NCBI GenBank assembly: GCA_945861315.1
Contig: CAMAUB010000002.1
Location: 1-22,307 of the forward strand
Direction: 5' to 3'
Length of the DNA stretch: 22,307 bases
DNA from: Chlamydia trachomatis
GTDB lineage: Bacteria; Chlamydiota; Chlamydiia; Chlamydiales; JAAKFR01
Below the pieces are notes generated by a model that worked only from the letters and a program-made list of their open reading frames with translations, had not been told where the DNA came from and searched no databases. The position numbers were made by a program, and so were the translations under genes. Shown here piece after piece: positions 1-8,641 of this stretch; the stretch's first letter is position 1, and each line of letters begins with the position of its first letter.

Positions 1-364
1 TCTTTTTGTTAGCTCTGTATGTTTTGTAACTAACAAGCTACCACAAGAGGACCAATATTTTTTATTTTTTCGCGCTAACTCTCTAAAAAACCTATCTTAC
101 CATTGAATTTTGCAACCGCCTCTATATTGGGTCAGTTACGATCTATCAATCGCGAGGCTTTCACGCAGGTCAAAATTATCATTCCGAACTTAATCGACTA
201 TAAACATTTATTGAATCTTAATTTATATTCTTCTACAATCCAGTCACACCGATTCATAAAGAATTAGAAGCTTGGGCAGCTTCGCAGGAGTGCGTATCAA
301 CCTAAGTTTTGGGTTTCTCTATAGATGTTTATTCAAATAATAAAAAATTAAGGTTGGGTCAAAA
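1..364. other. Non-coding region with two decayed repeat relics
   Basis: No intact gene is visible on either strand. Two fragments can be recognised. Positions 108-128 match 19 of 21 bases of the right arm of the inverted repeat at 15931-15951. Positions about 222-305 contain an open stretch translating to HKELEAWAAS followed by a stop. This matches the N-terminal module of the LRR protein that begins at 365 (residues about 94-104, LHEELEAWAAT). The region therefore looks like the remains of an upstream paralogous gene end and a dispersed repeat. No convincing promoter for the LRR gene was found. A weak AAGG lies 11 bases before its GTG start. Confidence 0.55.
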
Positions 365-2338
365 GTGTGCAGTAATTCTGAATTTTCAATAGCAGCTTCT
401 CTAGAATTCTATCTTCATCCATTTCTTGAAGAAGTAGAAGCTTGGGTCGCGTCGGAGGATGGACATGCAACAATGGTAGCTGGGAGGATTATAAGAGCAT
501 TTCAAAATAGATCAGATAGATTGGCAAGGCAAGTAACTGCCCCTGCTGAACTGCCGCCTCAAAGGAGAGTCACATATCCTTTACCGGTTTCAAGTACAGT
601 ACCAGCATCATCCCCAAGTGCTCCCTTGCTAACAGATCGGCAGCTTCATGAAGAATTAGAAGCTTGGGCAGCAACGGAGGGTGGACGTGCAAGAGTGGCA
701 GCTGAGAGGATTAAAAGTGCATTTCAAAATAGATCGACAAGTCTAGATTTATCTTCTTTCGGATTAAAAACTCTTCCCACTGTCATTTGCAAATTCATTC
801 AGCTTCAAACACTTAACTTGTCTGAGAATCAACTGACAACCCTCCCAGCTGTTATTGGCCAGCTGCGGCAGCTTAAAAGGCTTGGCTTGGCTTCGAATCA
901 ACTGACAACTCTTCCTGCTGAAATTGGCCTGCTTGTGCAGCTTAAAAGGCTTGACTTGGATTCGAATCAACTGACAACCCTTCCTGCTGAAATTGGTCAG
1001 CTCCTGCAGCTTCAAGAGCTTGACTTGTCTTGGAATCGACTGACAACCCTCCCTGCTACAATTGGCCAGCTCCTGCAGCTTCAAGAGCTTGACTTGTCTT
1101 GGAATCAACTGACAACCCTCCCTACCGTAATTGGCCAGCTGCTACAGCTTAAAGTGCTTTGCTTGAATTCGAATCAACTGACAAGCCTTCCTGCTGAAAT
1201 TGGCCAGCTGTGGCAGCTTGAAAGGCTTCAGTTGTCTTCGAATCAACTGACAATCATCCCTGCTGAAATTGGCCAGCTGCGGCAGCTTGAATTGCTTCAC
1301 TTGAATTCGAATCAACTGACAACCCTCCCTGCTGAAATTGGCCAGCTGCGGCAGCTTGAATTGCTTGTCTTTTCTGAAAACCCAGCACTTTCTGAAATTC
1401 CTATTTCTTTTTGCAACCTGTTACATATAACATACTTAGATACTAATGAAACATCCATACCTCATACGCAGCCAGGTCTAGTCTTAACTGCAATCCAAAG
1501 ACAAAGAGGGGCAGTGGCTGTAGAACGATTACCTCCAAAGCTTAATCTATGGAAAAGCTATGCACAGATGACGGATCTCAATCTAGATATAAGTGTTTTG
1601 GATCAAGGACAAAAAGAAAGCCTTCATGAGTGGCTTGTGCGATTAGAAAGAGCTAAAGACTTTCAGCGATCTCAACGATCTTTATGCGAAACTGCATGTA
1701 GAATATTAAACACTGTTTTAGAAGATGGAACATTCAGAGAGACTTTCTTTGTCCAAGTTAGGGACAATTTAGAGGGCTGTGGAGATCGTGCAGCGATGTC
1801 CTTCAATGAAATTTATACAGCTTGGGTATTGGTCACTCTTCCGCCAGACGGGACTACCCACCGCAAACTTGAAATCTTAATAGGAGTTGCCAAGACAAAC
1901 ACCTTGCGTAGCTGTTTGCAGCAGATCATTGGTACCCATGAAAGCGAAACCAGTACGCAAGAACAAGAGAGTGTAGAAATTTATTTGTATTATGAGAGCC
2001 TTCTGCGAGAAGAGTTATCTCTTGTAAGTGCTATCCAACATATGCTCTACGCTACTATAGGTCGAAGAGATTGGATCGATATAAGTCATCTTACAAGACA
2101 AGTTATGGAATCTTATTTAGATACACTTATTCAGATTCCTGCTTTTGATGCATTAATTAAGCAAGACTCAGCTTTTATGGAGCAGTGGGTGTCAGTAGAA
2201 GATCGGTTCCAAGTGCAACTTGCAAGCTTGCCAGAAGACGTTACTAGTGAAGAGCTTTTAACTCGTTCTGTGCAGATTCAAGAAGCACGTAATCTAGAAT
2301 GGAAAACAGCAGCGATTCAATGGGCTCAAGACAGCTAA
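365..2338 (+). CDS. LRR protein with C-terminal NEL-type E3 ubiquitin ligase domain (predicted secreted effector)
   Basis: Seen: 657 residues from a GTG start; the frame is closed just upstream and the next in-frame ATG lies inside the first module. Residues 21-50 and 94-123 are two copies of an approximately 30-residue helical module (EAW...RAFQNRS), joined by a Pro/Ser-rich linker. Residues 125-147 begin the LRRs, then eight 23-residue repeats of the NQLTTLPAEIGQL type run from 148 to 331, with degenerate repeats to about 365. The C-terminal part (about 390-657) carries CGDR at 472-475 followed by AMSFNEIYTAW, and later a VEIYLYY segment. Known: this matches the NEL domain of IpaH/SspH ligases, whose catalytic Cys lies in a CxDR motif before a TWNNL-like segment. 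In those proteins the LRRs select host substrates and restrain the ligase. Inference: a type III-secreted ubiquitin ligase with Cys472 as nucleophile. No classical signal peptide is seen, as expected for such effectors. Confidence 0.82.
   Translation: MCSNSEFSIAASLEFYLHPFLEEVEAWVASEDGHATMVAGRIIRAFQNRSDRLARQVTAPAELPPQRRVTYPLPVSSTVPASSPSAPLLTDRQLHEELEAWAATEGGRARVAAERIKSAFQNRSTSLDLSSFGLKTLPTVICKFIQLQTLNLSENQLTTLPAVIGQLRQLKRLGLASNQLTTLPAEIGLLVQLKRLDLDSNQLTTLPAEIGQLLQLQELDLSWNRLTTLPATIGQLLQLQELDLSWNQLTTLPTVIGQLLQLKVLCLNSNQLTSLPAEIGQLWQLERLQLSSNQLTIIPAEIGQLRQLELLHLNSNQLTTLPAEIGQLRQLELLVFSENPALSEIPISFCNLLHITYLDTNETSIPHTQPGLVLTAIQRQRGAVAVERLPPKLNLWKSYAQMTDLNLDISVLDQGQKESLHEWLVRLERAKDFQRSQRSLCETACRILNTVLEDGTFRETFFVQVRDNLEGCGDRAAMSFNEIYTAWVLVTLPPDGTTHRKLEILIGVAKTNTLRSCLQQIIGTHESETSTQEQESVEIYLYYESLLREELSLVSAIQHMLYATIGRRDWIDISHLTRQVMESYLDTLIQIPAFDALIKQDSAFMEQWVSVEDRFQVQLASLPEDVTSEELLTRSVQIQEARNLEWKTAAIQWAQDS
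806..1357 (+). repeat. Eight tandem 69-bp LRR-encoding repeats
   Basis: Each 69-bp unit encodes one 23-residue LRR. The units are very similar at DNA level, not only in protein: segments such as AATCAACTGACAACCCT and GAAATTGGCCAGCTG recur almost unchanged. Such identity points to recent unit duplication or gene conversion, so repeat number may vary between strains. Confidence 0.9.
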
Positions 2339-2350
2339 TAGCAGCCAAAT

Positions 2351-2528
2351 GGTTAGTAACCTGAATTTTGGATTTATTCCTCAGATCTTCAGTGATCTTT
2401 CTCGATCTTTTTGCGCTTTTTTCCTCGAAAAGGGTACAAGACCCTTCCCTTCGGAAAAAATCCCAAAAATTTTCGAGAAATCTCCTCTGAATATCTGCGG
2501 AATAAACCCAAAACTCAGGTTAGTAACC
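2351..2528. repeat. 178-bp near-perfect palindromic element (MITE-like or giant hairpin)
   Basis: Both ends read GGTTAGTAACC, itself an odd palindrome. From each end inwards the two strands match for about 88 bases with scattered mismatches: left ACCTGAATTTTGGATTTATTC, right reverse complement ACCTGAGTTTTGGGTTTATTC. The apex is AGGGT-ACAAG-ACCCT around 2431-2445. The element starts 12 bases after the LRR gene stop and ends 40 bases before the MFS gene start. A transcript would fold into one very long hairpin that could end or protect the LRR mRNA. A 66-codon open frame running through it is a by-product of the palindrome. Whether it is a mobile MITE cannot be decided without other copies. Confidence 0.85.
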
Positions 2529-2568
2529 TTATTTCTTGCACTTGTCTAGTAGCTTTTAAAAAGCAAAA

Positions 2569-3795
2569 ATGCTAACTCAGTCAGTTGAGATGGGGTCTAA
2601 AAAACGCACATTAACAGCGATATTTATCATTCTATTTCTCGATACGTTCGGGTATGCACTGCTGTTTCCTTCCCTTTTTCTTAATTCAAAAATTGCAATC
2701 TTACCAATTGATACAAAAGAGACAACTTTTCATATCTTACTTAGCATCATGCTAATGGCCTATCCTCTTACTCAATTTTTTGGCGCGACTTTTTTTGGAA
2801 ATATCAGTGACCACTATGGACGAAAAAAAATTCTAAGTGTCACAATTCTAGGTACAATTATTGGAGATATTTGCTCTGCACTCTCGCTTTATGCACAATC
2901 TTACACGCTCCTTTTACTAAGTCAACTTTTTACCGGATTTTTTGCTGCCAATCTCGGTATTTGTATGGCCGTTTTTGCAGATATATTCGGGACAAAAAAA
3001 GCACGAGGCAAAGCATTTTGCTTTGTCGCTGCTATTTTAGGCTTTAGCTGGATGATTTCGTTTTTCCTCGTAGTCCTCTTCAATAGCCCCAAATTCAACT
3101 ATCATCCAGCCACCCCCTTTTGGTGTTTTGCTCTTTTTTCCCTTATTAGCCTGATTATTTTTCTTCCCCTTGTGAAAGAGACAGCACCAACTTATGCTTG
3201 TACTAGGCAAAAATTACTTGCTCGCGATCATTTGCGCATGCTTTATTTGATCATCTTTTTTTGGTCACTAGGGCTTTTTATTTCCTTTCAATGGCTCTCT
3301 CCTATTTCATTTATTAAGTTCAAAGTTACCGAAAATGAAATCCTTCTTCTCTTCTTATCCATTGGAACGTTTTGGATTTTGTCTGCACTGCTCCTCGGCT
3401 ACTGGATGGTGAGCCGCTTCTCTCTTTGGAAAGTGAGTCTTTGGATGCTTTTTTTCATCAGCCTTTTTCTCTTTTTTGCGGGAACAAGCGACTATTTTAG
3501 TTACTTTATTATAACATATTCATTATCAATGATTTTTGCAGCTCTTGTCTGGGGAATTGTTTTGGCACTCACATCAATGGCAGCAAAAGCAGGAGAACAG
3601 GGGCGTGTAATGGGGCTGATTCAATCGATGTTTGCATTGAGCAAACTGCTTGCCCCCTTTATTGGAGGTATAATTGTTGGAATTTCTTTAAATCCACTGC
3701 TCTATTGCTGCGCTTTTTTGATCTTCGTTGCATTTATTCTTCTGTTGATCAATGTGATTAGACGAAGCAATAGAGACTTGCTCATTCAACATTAG
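2569..3795 (+). CDS. MFS transporter (DHA1/TetA-like)
   Basis: 408 residues, the usual size of a 12-helix major facilitator. Hydrophobic segments run through the whole protein, starting at about residues 14-38. The loop between helices 2 and 3 carries GNISDHYGRKK (77-87), the conserved MFS motif A (GxxxDxxGRRK). An LDTFGY segment in helix 1 resembles the drug:H+ antiporter-1 group, which includes tetracycline and bicyclomycin exporters. The substrate cannot be predicted; nutrient or metabolite uptake is equally possible in an intracellular bacterium. There is no clear Shine-Dalgarno before the ATG; a second Met at residue 8 (2590) is an alternative start. It ends 3 bases from the stop of the convergent gene, leaving no room for a separate terminator. 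Confidence 0.85.
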   Translation: MLTQSVEMGSKKRTLTAIFIILFLDTFGYALLFPSLFLNSKIAILPIDTKETTFHILLSIMLMAYPLTQFFGATFFGNISDHYGRKKILSVTILGTIIGDICSALSLYAQSYTLLLLSQLFTGFFAANLGICMAVFADIFGTKKARGKAFCFVAAILGFSWMISFFLVVLFNSPKFNYHPATPFWCFALFSLISLIIFLPLVKETAPTYACTRQKLLARDHLRMLYLIIFFWSLGLFISFQWLSPISFIKFKVTENEILLLFLSIGTFWILSALLLGYWMVSRFSLWKVSLWMLFFISLFLFFAGTSDYFSYFIITYSLSMIFAALVWGIVLALTSMAAKAGEQGRVMGLIQSMFALSKLLAPFIGGIIVGISLNPLLYCCAFLIFVAFILLLINVIRRSNRDLLIQH

Positions 3796-3798
3796 TTT

Positions 3799-4245
3799 CT
3801 AAAATCCTATCCCGAGAGAAAAGCGTACTTCAGGTGATCTGTTTTTAGAGATACCACACTCTACTTGCGTATACATCTTCATGCGATGATTTTGTAGAAA
3901 TTCACAACCTACAACAGTTTCTAAATTCTTTTCTTTTTCTGCATGCTTCCAAACATGGTAGTTTGGAAACTTCTGCTCTCGCATGGTTCCAGCAACTCCA
4001 CCCCCAAAATAGAGGCGCGCTTGTTTCTGAGGTTGGGGGTAGAATAGGTAAAGAGATTTAGCAGAATACTGCCTTTCATCATAAGTGGGGTTCATTTCTA
4101 GTGATAAATCACACCCATGATGTCCAATAGATTGACGTATCCCAAGGCCAATGCTTGGCTCAGAGCTAAACTTCGCGTAGGGATTAGCTACCAAAGAGAG
4201 ATTCAAAAATCCCATTAACACAAATAAGGCGATCCATTTTTTCAT
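3799..4245 (-). CDS. Small secreted protein, possible outer-membrane beta-barrel; function unknown
   Basis: The start is placed at the ATG at 4245, giving 148 residues. The open frame extends to 4290, but the downstream start gives a good signal peptide: MKKW, a hydrophobic stretch of about 15 residues, then a likely cleavage site at VAN/P. The mature part alternates polar and hydrophobic residues (for example LYLFYPQ, ARLYFGGGVAG, EVRFSLGIGF). It ends in phenylalanine, the typical C-terminal signal of outer-membrane barrels read by the BAM complex. Two Cys residues remain after the signal peptide. At this length it could be a small barrel or a soluble beta-rich envelope protein. I do not recognise a family. 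It converges on the MFS gene and diverges from the M16 protease gene. Confidence 0.6.
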   Translation of the reverse strand: MKKWIALFVLMGFLNLSLVANPYAKFSSEPSIGLGIRQSIGHHGCDLSLEMNPTYDERQYSAKSLYLFYPQPQKQARLYFGGGVAGTMREQKFPNYHVWKHAEKEKNLETVVGCEFLQNHRMKMYTQVECGISKNRSPEVRFSLGIGF

Positions 4246-4367
4246 AGAGGTGTTGATTATAACATGCTTATTATTAATAATAAAAAGCATTTATCCTTGT
4301 TTTAAAAAAAAGAATAGGTGATAGAAAGCTATTTACGGATAGCGTCTCATCCGTTACACTTTTTTTT

Positions 4368-7271
4368 ATGCGTTTTAAGATGGTAAAAGAGATTGATATT
4401 GAAGAGCTGAAGTGCACTTTAATTGAGATGGTCCATGAGCCGAGCGGGGCTTGTATCATGCACATTGCAAATGAAGATGATGAAAATCTTTTTAATCTTT
4501 CTTTTCGCACTCTCCCTGAGTCATCAAATGGGGTGGCTCATGTCCTTGAACACACTGTTTTGTGCGGTTCAGAGCGTTTTCCGGTGCGCGACCCCTTCTT
4601 TGGAATGACAAGACGAAGTCTTAACACTTTTATGAATGCATTGACAGGCTCAGACTTCACGTGTTATCCAGCTGCCTCTCAAGTTCCAAAGGATTTTTAC
4701 AACTTACTAGATGTCTATTTAGATGCTGTATTCCATCCAAAACTTTTAGAAGAAAGTTTTTTGCAAGAGGGACATCGCCTTGAGTTCACTCAAATGGCTG
4801 ATCCAAAATCTTTGTTGCAATACAAGGGCGTTGTCTTTAATGAAATGAAAGGTGCATTAGCAACTGGAGATGCTCGTTTAGGTGAGCTATTAATGGAGGC
4901 GCTTTTTCCTGATATCACCTATGGAGTGAACTCGGGGGGCGATCCAAAAGAGATTCCAAGCTTGACATACGAGCAGCTCAAAGCATTTCACGCAAAGTAT
5001 TATCACCCAAGTCGCTGTCTTTACTTTTTCTATGGCAATATTCCACTTGAGAGTCATCTTGCTTTCTTGGAAGAGAAGATTCTAAAAAATGCAAAACCGT
5101 GTGAGCTGATCCCTCCTATTGCTAAACAGCCTCGTTTTGAAAGCCCACGTTTTGTAGTCAGCTCCTACCCTCTTTCAGAGGATCCCAAGGAGAAGACATT
5201 GATTGGATTTGGATGGCTAACATGTTCGATTTTGGATCAAGTAGAATTACTAGCTTTGAATGTAATCGACACAGTTTTGATGGGAACAGATGCAGGACCA
5301 CTTAAGCGCGCACTGCTTGCATCAGATCTTTGTAAACAAGCTGACACCACTTTAGACAATGAGATGAGTGAAATCCCCTATTTTCTTGTCTTTCGTGGAT
5401 GTCGCAGTGATGCCGAGCATATGCTGGAAGAGCTTGTGCGTAAAACACTGTTTGAAGTCGTCGAAAAAGGATTACAAAAGAATCTTGTTGATGGTGCAAT
5501 TCATCAACTGGAAATGTCACGCACCGAAATCACTGGCAACTCATGCCCCTATGGCTTATCGCTCTACTTCCGCTCTGCTTTATTACAACAACATGGTGGA
5601 AATGCTGAAGATGGTCTTTGTGTCCACTCTCTTTTCAAGACATTAAGAGAAAAGATAGTTGATCCAACTTATTTGCCATCTTTGATTAAAAAACATATCC
5701 TCAATAACAAACACTTTATACGCGTTGTGATGCATCCTGATCTTGAACTCTCTCAAAAAGAGGTGCATGAAGAGGAAAAAATTCTAGCACAGATCCAGAA
5801 AAAGCTCTCTGCACAACAAACTGCAAAAATTATTAAACAAGCTCAAGATCTTGCAGATATGCAAGAGGAAGATAATATTGATCTTCTTCCAAAGGTAACT
5901 CTTCAAGATGTCGCAGATCATGGAAAAGAGTTTTCTATTGAAAAAGAGAAGGTAGGGCCTTACTCCCTTTTCCATCACAATTGCTTTACCAATGGACATA
6001 TCTATACTGACATTGTCTTTGATCTTCCCCTTATCTCAGAAGAAGATCTGACCTACCTTCGTCTTTTTACGCTGATTTTACCACAGATGGGATGTGGAGG
6101 TCGAAGCTATGTAGAAAATCTTGATTATATCTTGGAGCATATTGGAGGTGCCGGTCTCTCGCTTGATCTTTATCCACAAGCAAATGATCCAAACCTCATC
6201 AAGCCCGCTCTTTCAGTACGAGGGAAAGCGCTTGGGCGGAAAATGGATAAACTCTTCCCACTTTTACGCGATATGATTGTAAGCACCAACTTCCGTGATC
6301 CGATGCGGATCAAAGAGATCTTGATGCAACACTATTATGGCATTGAAAACAGCATCCAAACAAGCTCTTTGCGCTATGCTGTCAATTTAGCCTCAAGTGG
6401 TCTTTCAATCCCCTCTAAAATCACAAACTCCTGGTTTGGTCTTAACTACTATTGGAAGCTAGCAGAGATCGTCAAGGCTTATGATCAAGATCAAGACTCC
6501 TTGATTACAAAACTTGAAGCAATGCAAGAAAAGTGTCTCGGGCTTAAAAGTGCTGAGCTTGTTCTAACATCAGATAAACAGACTTTAGAAATGCTCAAGA
6601 AAGAGCATTTCTATGGACTTTACGAGATACCACAAAAACAGTTTTCTTCTTGGAAAAATGATTTTTCTCTCGATCCTGTTGAATCCCAAGGACGAATAAC
6701 TTCTTCTCCAGTTGCATTCACAGCTCTTTTATTTCCAACTGTATGTTACACCCATCCAGATGCACCCGCCTTGAGTATTGCTGCAGAAATTATGGAGAAT
6801 AAGACTCTCCATAAAAAAATTCGAGAACAAGGGGGTGCATATGGAAGCGGCGCCTCCGCTAGTCTTTTATCGGGTCAATTCTATTTCTATGCTTACCGTG
6901 ATCCCCACCTTGTCTCAACACGCGCCGCATTTGAAGAGGCGACAAAAAACCTTGCAAAAGGGAAATTTGAAGAAAAAGATATTGAAGAAGCTAAACTCGA
7001 GCTTTTCCAAGAGCTTGACTCACCCATAGCACCAGGTACACGTGGGTTGACAACCTATAGTCGCCTGCGTGGCGGACGTACTGCCAAAGTTAGACAAGCT
7101 TTTAGAGAAAAGTTATTGACTGTAGGTAAACAAGAGCTCATGCGCGTAGCGAAAGAGCATCTTATTGAAGGAACTCAATCTGGAATACTAGTGAGCTTTG
7201 CAAGTAAAGAGTTTCTCCACAAAGAAAATTCCCTTTCCAAACAGTCCCCTCTTCCCTTATATTCTGTGTAA
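4368..7271 (+). CDS. M16C zinc metalloprotease (presequence-protease/insulinase-like)
   Basis: 967 residues, the normal length of the single-chain M16C (PreP-like) family, which degrades peptides of up to a few tens of residues inside a closed chamber. The inverted zinc motif HVLEH lies at residues 58-62 with Glu61 as general base. The third zinc ligand is probably Glu159 in VFNEMKGAL. The following CGSERFPVRDPFF stretch is diagnostic of M16C. The inactive C-terminal half shows the QGGAYGSGA segment that completes the active site. No signal peptide is visible, so it is probably cytosolic. It starts at ATG 4368 without a Shine-Dalgarno; ATG 4380 is possible. Its stop overlaps the next start by one base (TAATG), so it is cotranscribed with the M20 peptidase. 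An M16 protease next to htrA is also found in Chlamydia. Confidence 0.93.
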   Translation: MRFKMVKEIDIEELKCTLIEMVHEPSGACIMHIANEDDENLFNLSFRTLPESSNGVAHVLEHTVLCGSERFPVRDPFFGMTRRSLNTFMNALTGSDFTCYPAASQVPKDFYNLLDVYLDAVFHPKLLEESFLQEGHRLEFTQMADPKSLLQYKGVVFNEMKGALATGDARLGELLMEALFPDITYGVNSGGDPKEIPSLTYEQLKAFHAKYYHPSRCLYFFYGNIPLESHLAFLEEKILKNAKPCELIPPIAKQPRFESPRFVVSSYPLSEDPKEKTLIGFGWLTCSILDQVELLALNVIDTVLMGTDAGPLKRALLASDLCKQADTTLDNEMSEIPYFLVFRGCRSDAEHMLEELVRKTLFEVVEKGLQKNLVDGAIHQLEMSRTEITGNSCPYGLSLYFRSALLQQHGGNAEDGLCVHSLFKTLREKIVDPTYLPSLIKKHILNNKHFIRVVMHPDLELSQKEVHEEEKILAQIQKKLSAQQTAKIIKQAQDLADMQEEDNIDLLPKVTLQDVADHGKEFSIEKEKVGPYSLFHHNCFTNGHIYTDIVFDLPLISEEDLTYLRLFTLILPQMGCGGRSYVENLDYILEHIGGAGLSLDLYPQANDPNLIKPALSVRGKALGRKMDKLFPLLRDMIVSTNFRDPMRIKEILMQHYYGIENSIQTSSLRYAVNLASSGLSIPSKITNSWFGLNYYWKLAEIVKAYDQDQDSLITKLEAMQEKCLGLKSAELVLTSDKQTLEMLKKEHFYGLYEIPQKQFSSWKNDFSLDPVESQGRITSSPVAFTALLFPTVCYTHPDAPALSIAAEIMENKTLHKKIREQGGAYGSGASASLLSGQFYFYAYRDPHLVSTRAAFEEATKNLAKGKFEEKDIEEAKLELFQELDSPIAPGTRGLTTYSRLRGGRTAKVRQAFREKLLTVGKQELMRVAKEHLIEGTQSGILVSFASKEFLHKENSLSKQSPLPLYSV

Positions 7272-8605
7272 TGTTCTACGATGTTCAAGATGATTACTTT
7301 TCTTTTTTACGATTTCAAACAATTGCGACAGACCCCCTATACAGCAAAGAAGTTGAAAATTGCGCCAACTGGCTTGAACTCTATCTAAGAAAGTGTGGAT
7401 TGAGTGTTGAAAAATGGAATACACGTATTGGCCCTCCAACCCTTTTTGCCTCGGACCTCTCAGCTGGACCTGATAAAGAAACCATCCTCTTATACTGCCA
7501 CTACGATGTGCAGCCTGTTGATCCACTTGATCTTTGGGACACACCGCCATTTGAGCCCAACATCCGCAACGGAAAGGTTTATGCACGTGGAGCCTCTGAT
7601 AATAAAGGGCAATGTTTCTATACAATTTGTGCATTGAAAGACTACTTAAAACACCATGGGAAATTTCCTGTGAACATCAAATTCGTTATAGAAGGCGAAG
7701 AGGAGAGCGGTAGCAGGGGGCTCTCATCACTTCTTGAACAAAAAAGAAATGAGCTCAAAGCAGATCATCTACTTGTAGTCGACAGTTCAATCGATAACAT
7801 TGAAGATCCCTTTATCACACTTGGAGCACGTGGAATTGTTGGTGTTGAGCTCACCATTGAAGAAGCTCCCTATGATCTACATTCAGGCCTTTTTGGAGGC
7901 ATTGCATACAACCCAAACCGCGCTCTTGTTGAACTACTCTCCTTGCTGCACGATTCAACAGGCACTGTGGCAATTGCAGGGTTTTATGATGAAGTAATTG
8001 GGCCAACTCCTCAAGAGCTTTCTGAACTTTCAATGGATTTTGATGAAAAGACTTTTATTGAGTCTTATGGTTTTCGCCCAACAGGGATGGAAGATGGCTT
8101 AAATCCCATTGAAGCAAACTGGTTTCGTCCAACCCTAGAAATCAATGGAATTGCAGGCGGTTATGCTGGAGTGGGATTTAAGACTGTTATTCCTTCCAAG
8201 GCAGTTGCAAAAATCTCTTGCCGCTTAGTTCCTCAGCAAACTCCTGAACGAATTATCTCTTTGCTTAAAGAGTTTCTCTTGGCAAAAGCACCTAAAGGAC
8301 TCAAAGTCACAATCGAATCTATTCAAGGATCAGGAAAAGGCTTTCGTCACTCTGCTCACTCCCGTATTGCCAAAATCATGACACAAAGCTATAGCGATGT
8401 CTTTCAAAAGCCGTGTAAGAAAATTCTCATTGGCGCTTCTGTTCCAATCACCCCCGCCTTAATGGATGCCTCAAAGGCTGAGGGAATTTTAATTGGTACC
8501 GCGCTCAATACAGACCTTATCCATTCGCCTAACGAACATTTTTCTATTGAGTCATTTGAGAAGGGATACAACACTATTTACCGAATGCTTGAATTATTCG
8601 CCTAA
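7271..8605 (+). CDS. M20 family metallopeptidase (dipeptidase/CPG2-like)
   Basis: 444 residues with the M20 di-zinc site: His77 and Asp79 in CHYDVQPVDP, bridging Asp110 in GASDNKGQ, general base and ligand in EGEEESGS (141-148), Asp171 in VVDSS, and His418 in IHSPNEHF near the C-terminus. The Trp-Asp-TPPFEP and GRGASD-like segments match the subfamily of cytosolic dipeptidases and carnosinase-like enzymes rather than DapE or ArgE. The dimerisation domain would lie at about residues 190-310. It starts one base inside the M16C stop, so the two are translationally coupled. The pairing suggests stepwise peptide breakdown, oligopeptides by M16C and then dipeptides by M20. Substrate preference is an inference. 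Confidence 0.9.
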   Translation: MFYDVQDDYFSFLRFQTIATDPLYSKEVENCANWLELYLRKCGLSVEKWNTRIGPPTLFASDLSAGPDKETILLYCHYDVQPVDPLDLWDTPPFEPNIRNGKVYARGASDNKGQCFYTICALKDYLKHHGKFPVNIKFVIEGEEESGSRGLSSLLEQKRNELKADHLLVVDSSIDNIEDPFITLGARGIVGVELTIEEAPYDLHSGLFGGIAYNPNRALVELLSLLHDSTGTVAIAGFYDEVIGPTPQELSELSMDFDEKTFIESYGFRPTGMEDGLNPIEANWFRPTLEINGIAGGYAGVGFKTVIPSKAVAKISCRLVPQQTPERIISLLKEFLLAKAPKGLKVTIESIQGSGKGFRHSAHSRIAKIMTQSYSDVFQKPCKKILIGASVPITPALMDASKAEGILIGTALNTDLIHSPNEHFSIESFEKGYNTIYRMLELFA

Positions 8606-8641
8606 TTTTTCTATATTCTCTTTTTAATTGGAGGCTTTAAT

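Noticed and set aside
764..1108. 114-codon minus-strand frame with regular repeats
   Set aside because: It is the antisense of the LRR repeats; the periodicity is inherited from the real gene.
2349..2549. 66-codon open frame on the plus strand
   Set aside because: It lies inside the 178-bp palindrome, has no Shine-Dalgarno, and its sequence is dictated by the inverted repeat.
4334..4367. Hairpin ACGGAT/ATCCGT followed by a T-run before the M16 gene
   Set aside because: The stem is only 6 bp with an 8-base loop and a 4-base gap before the Ts, which run into the start codon; a terminator or attenuator there is not supported.
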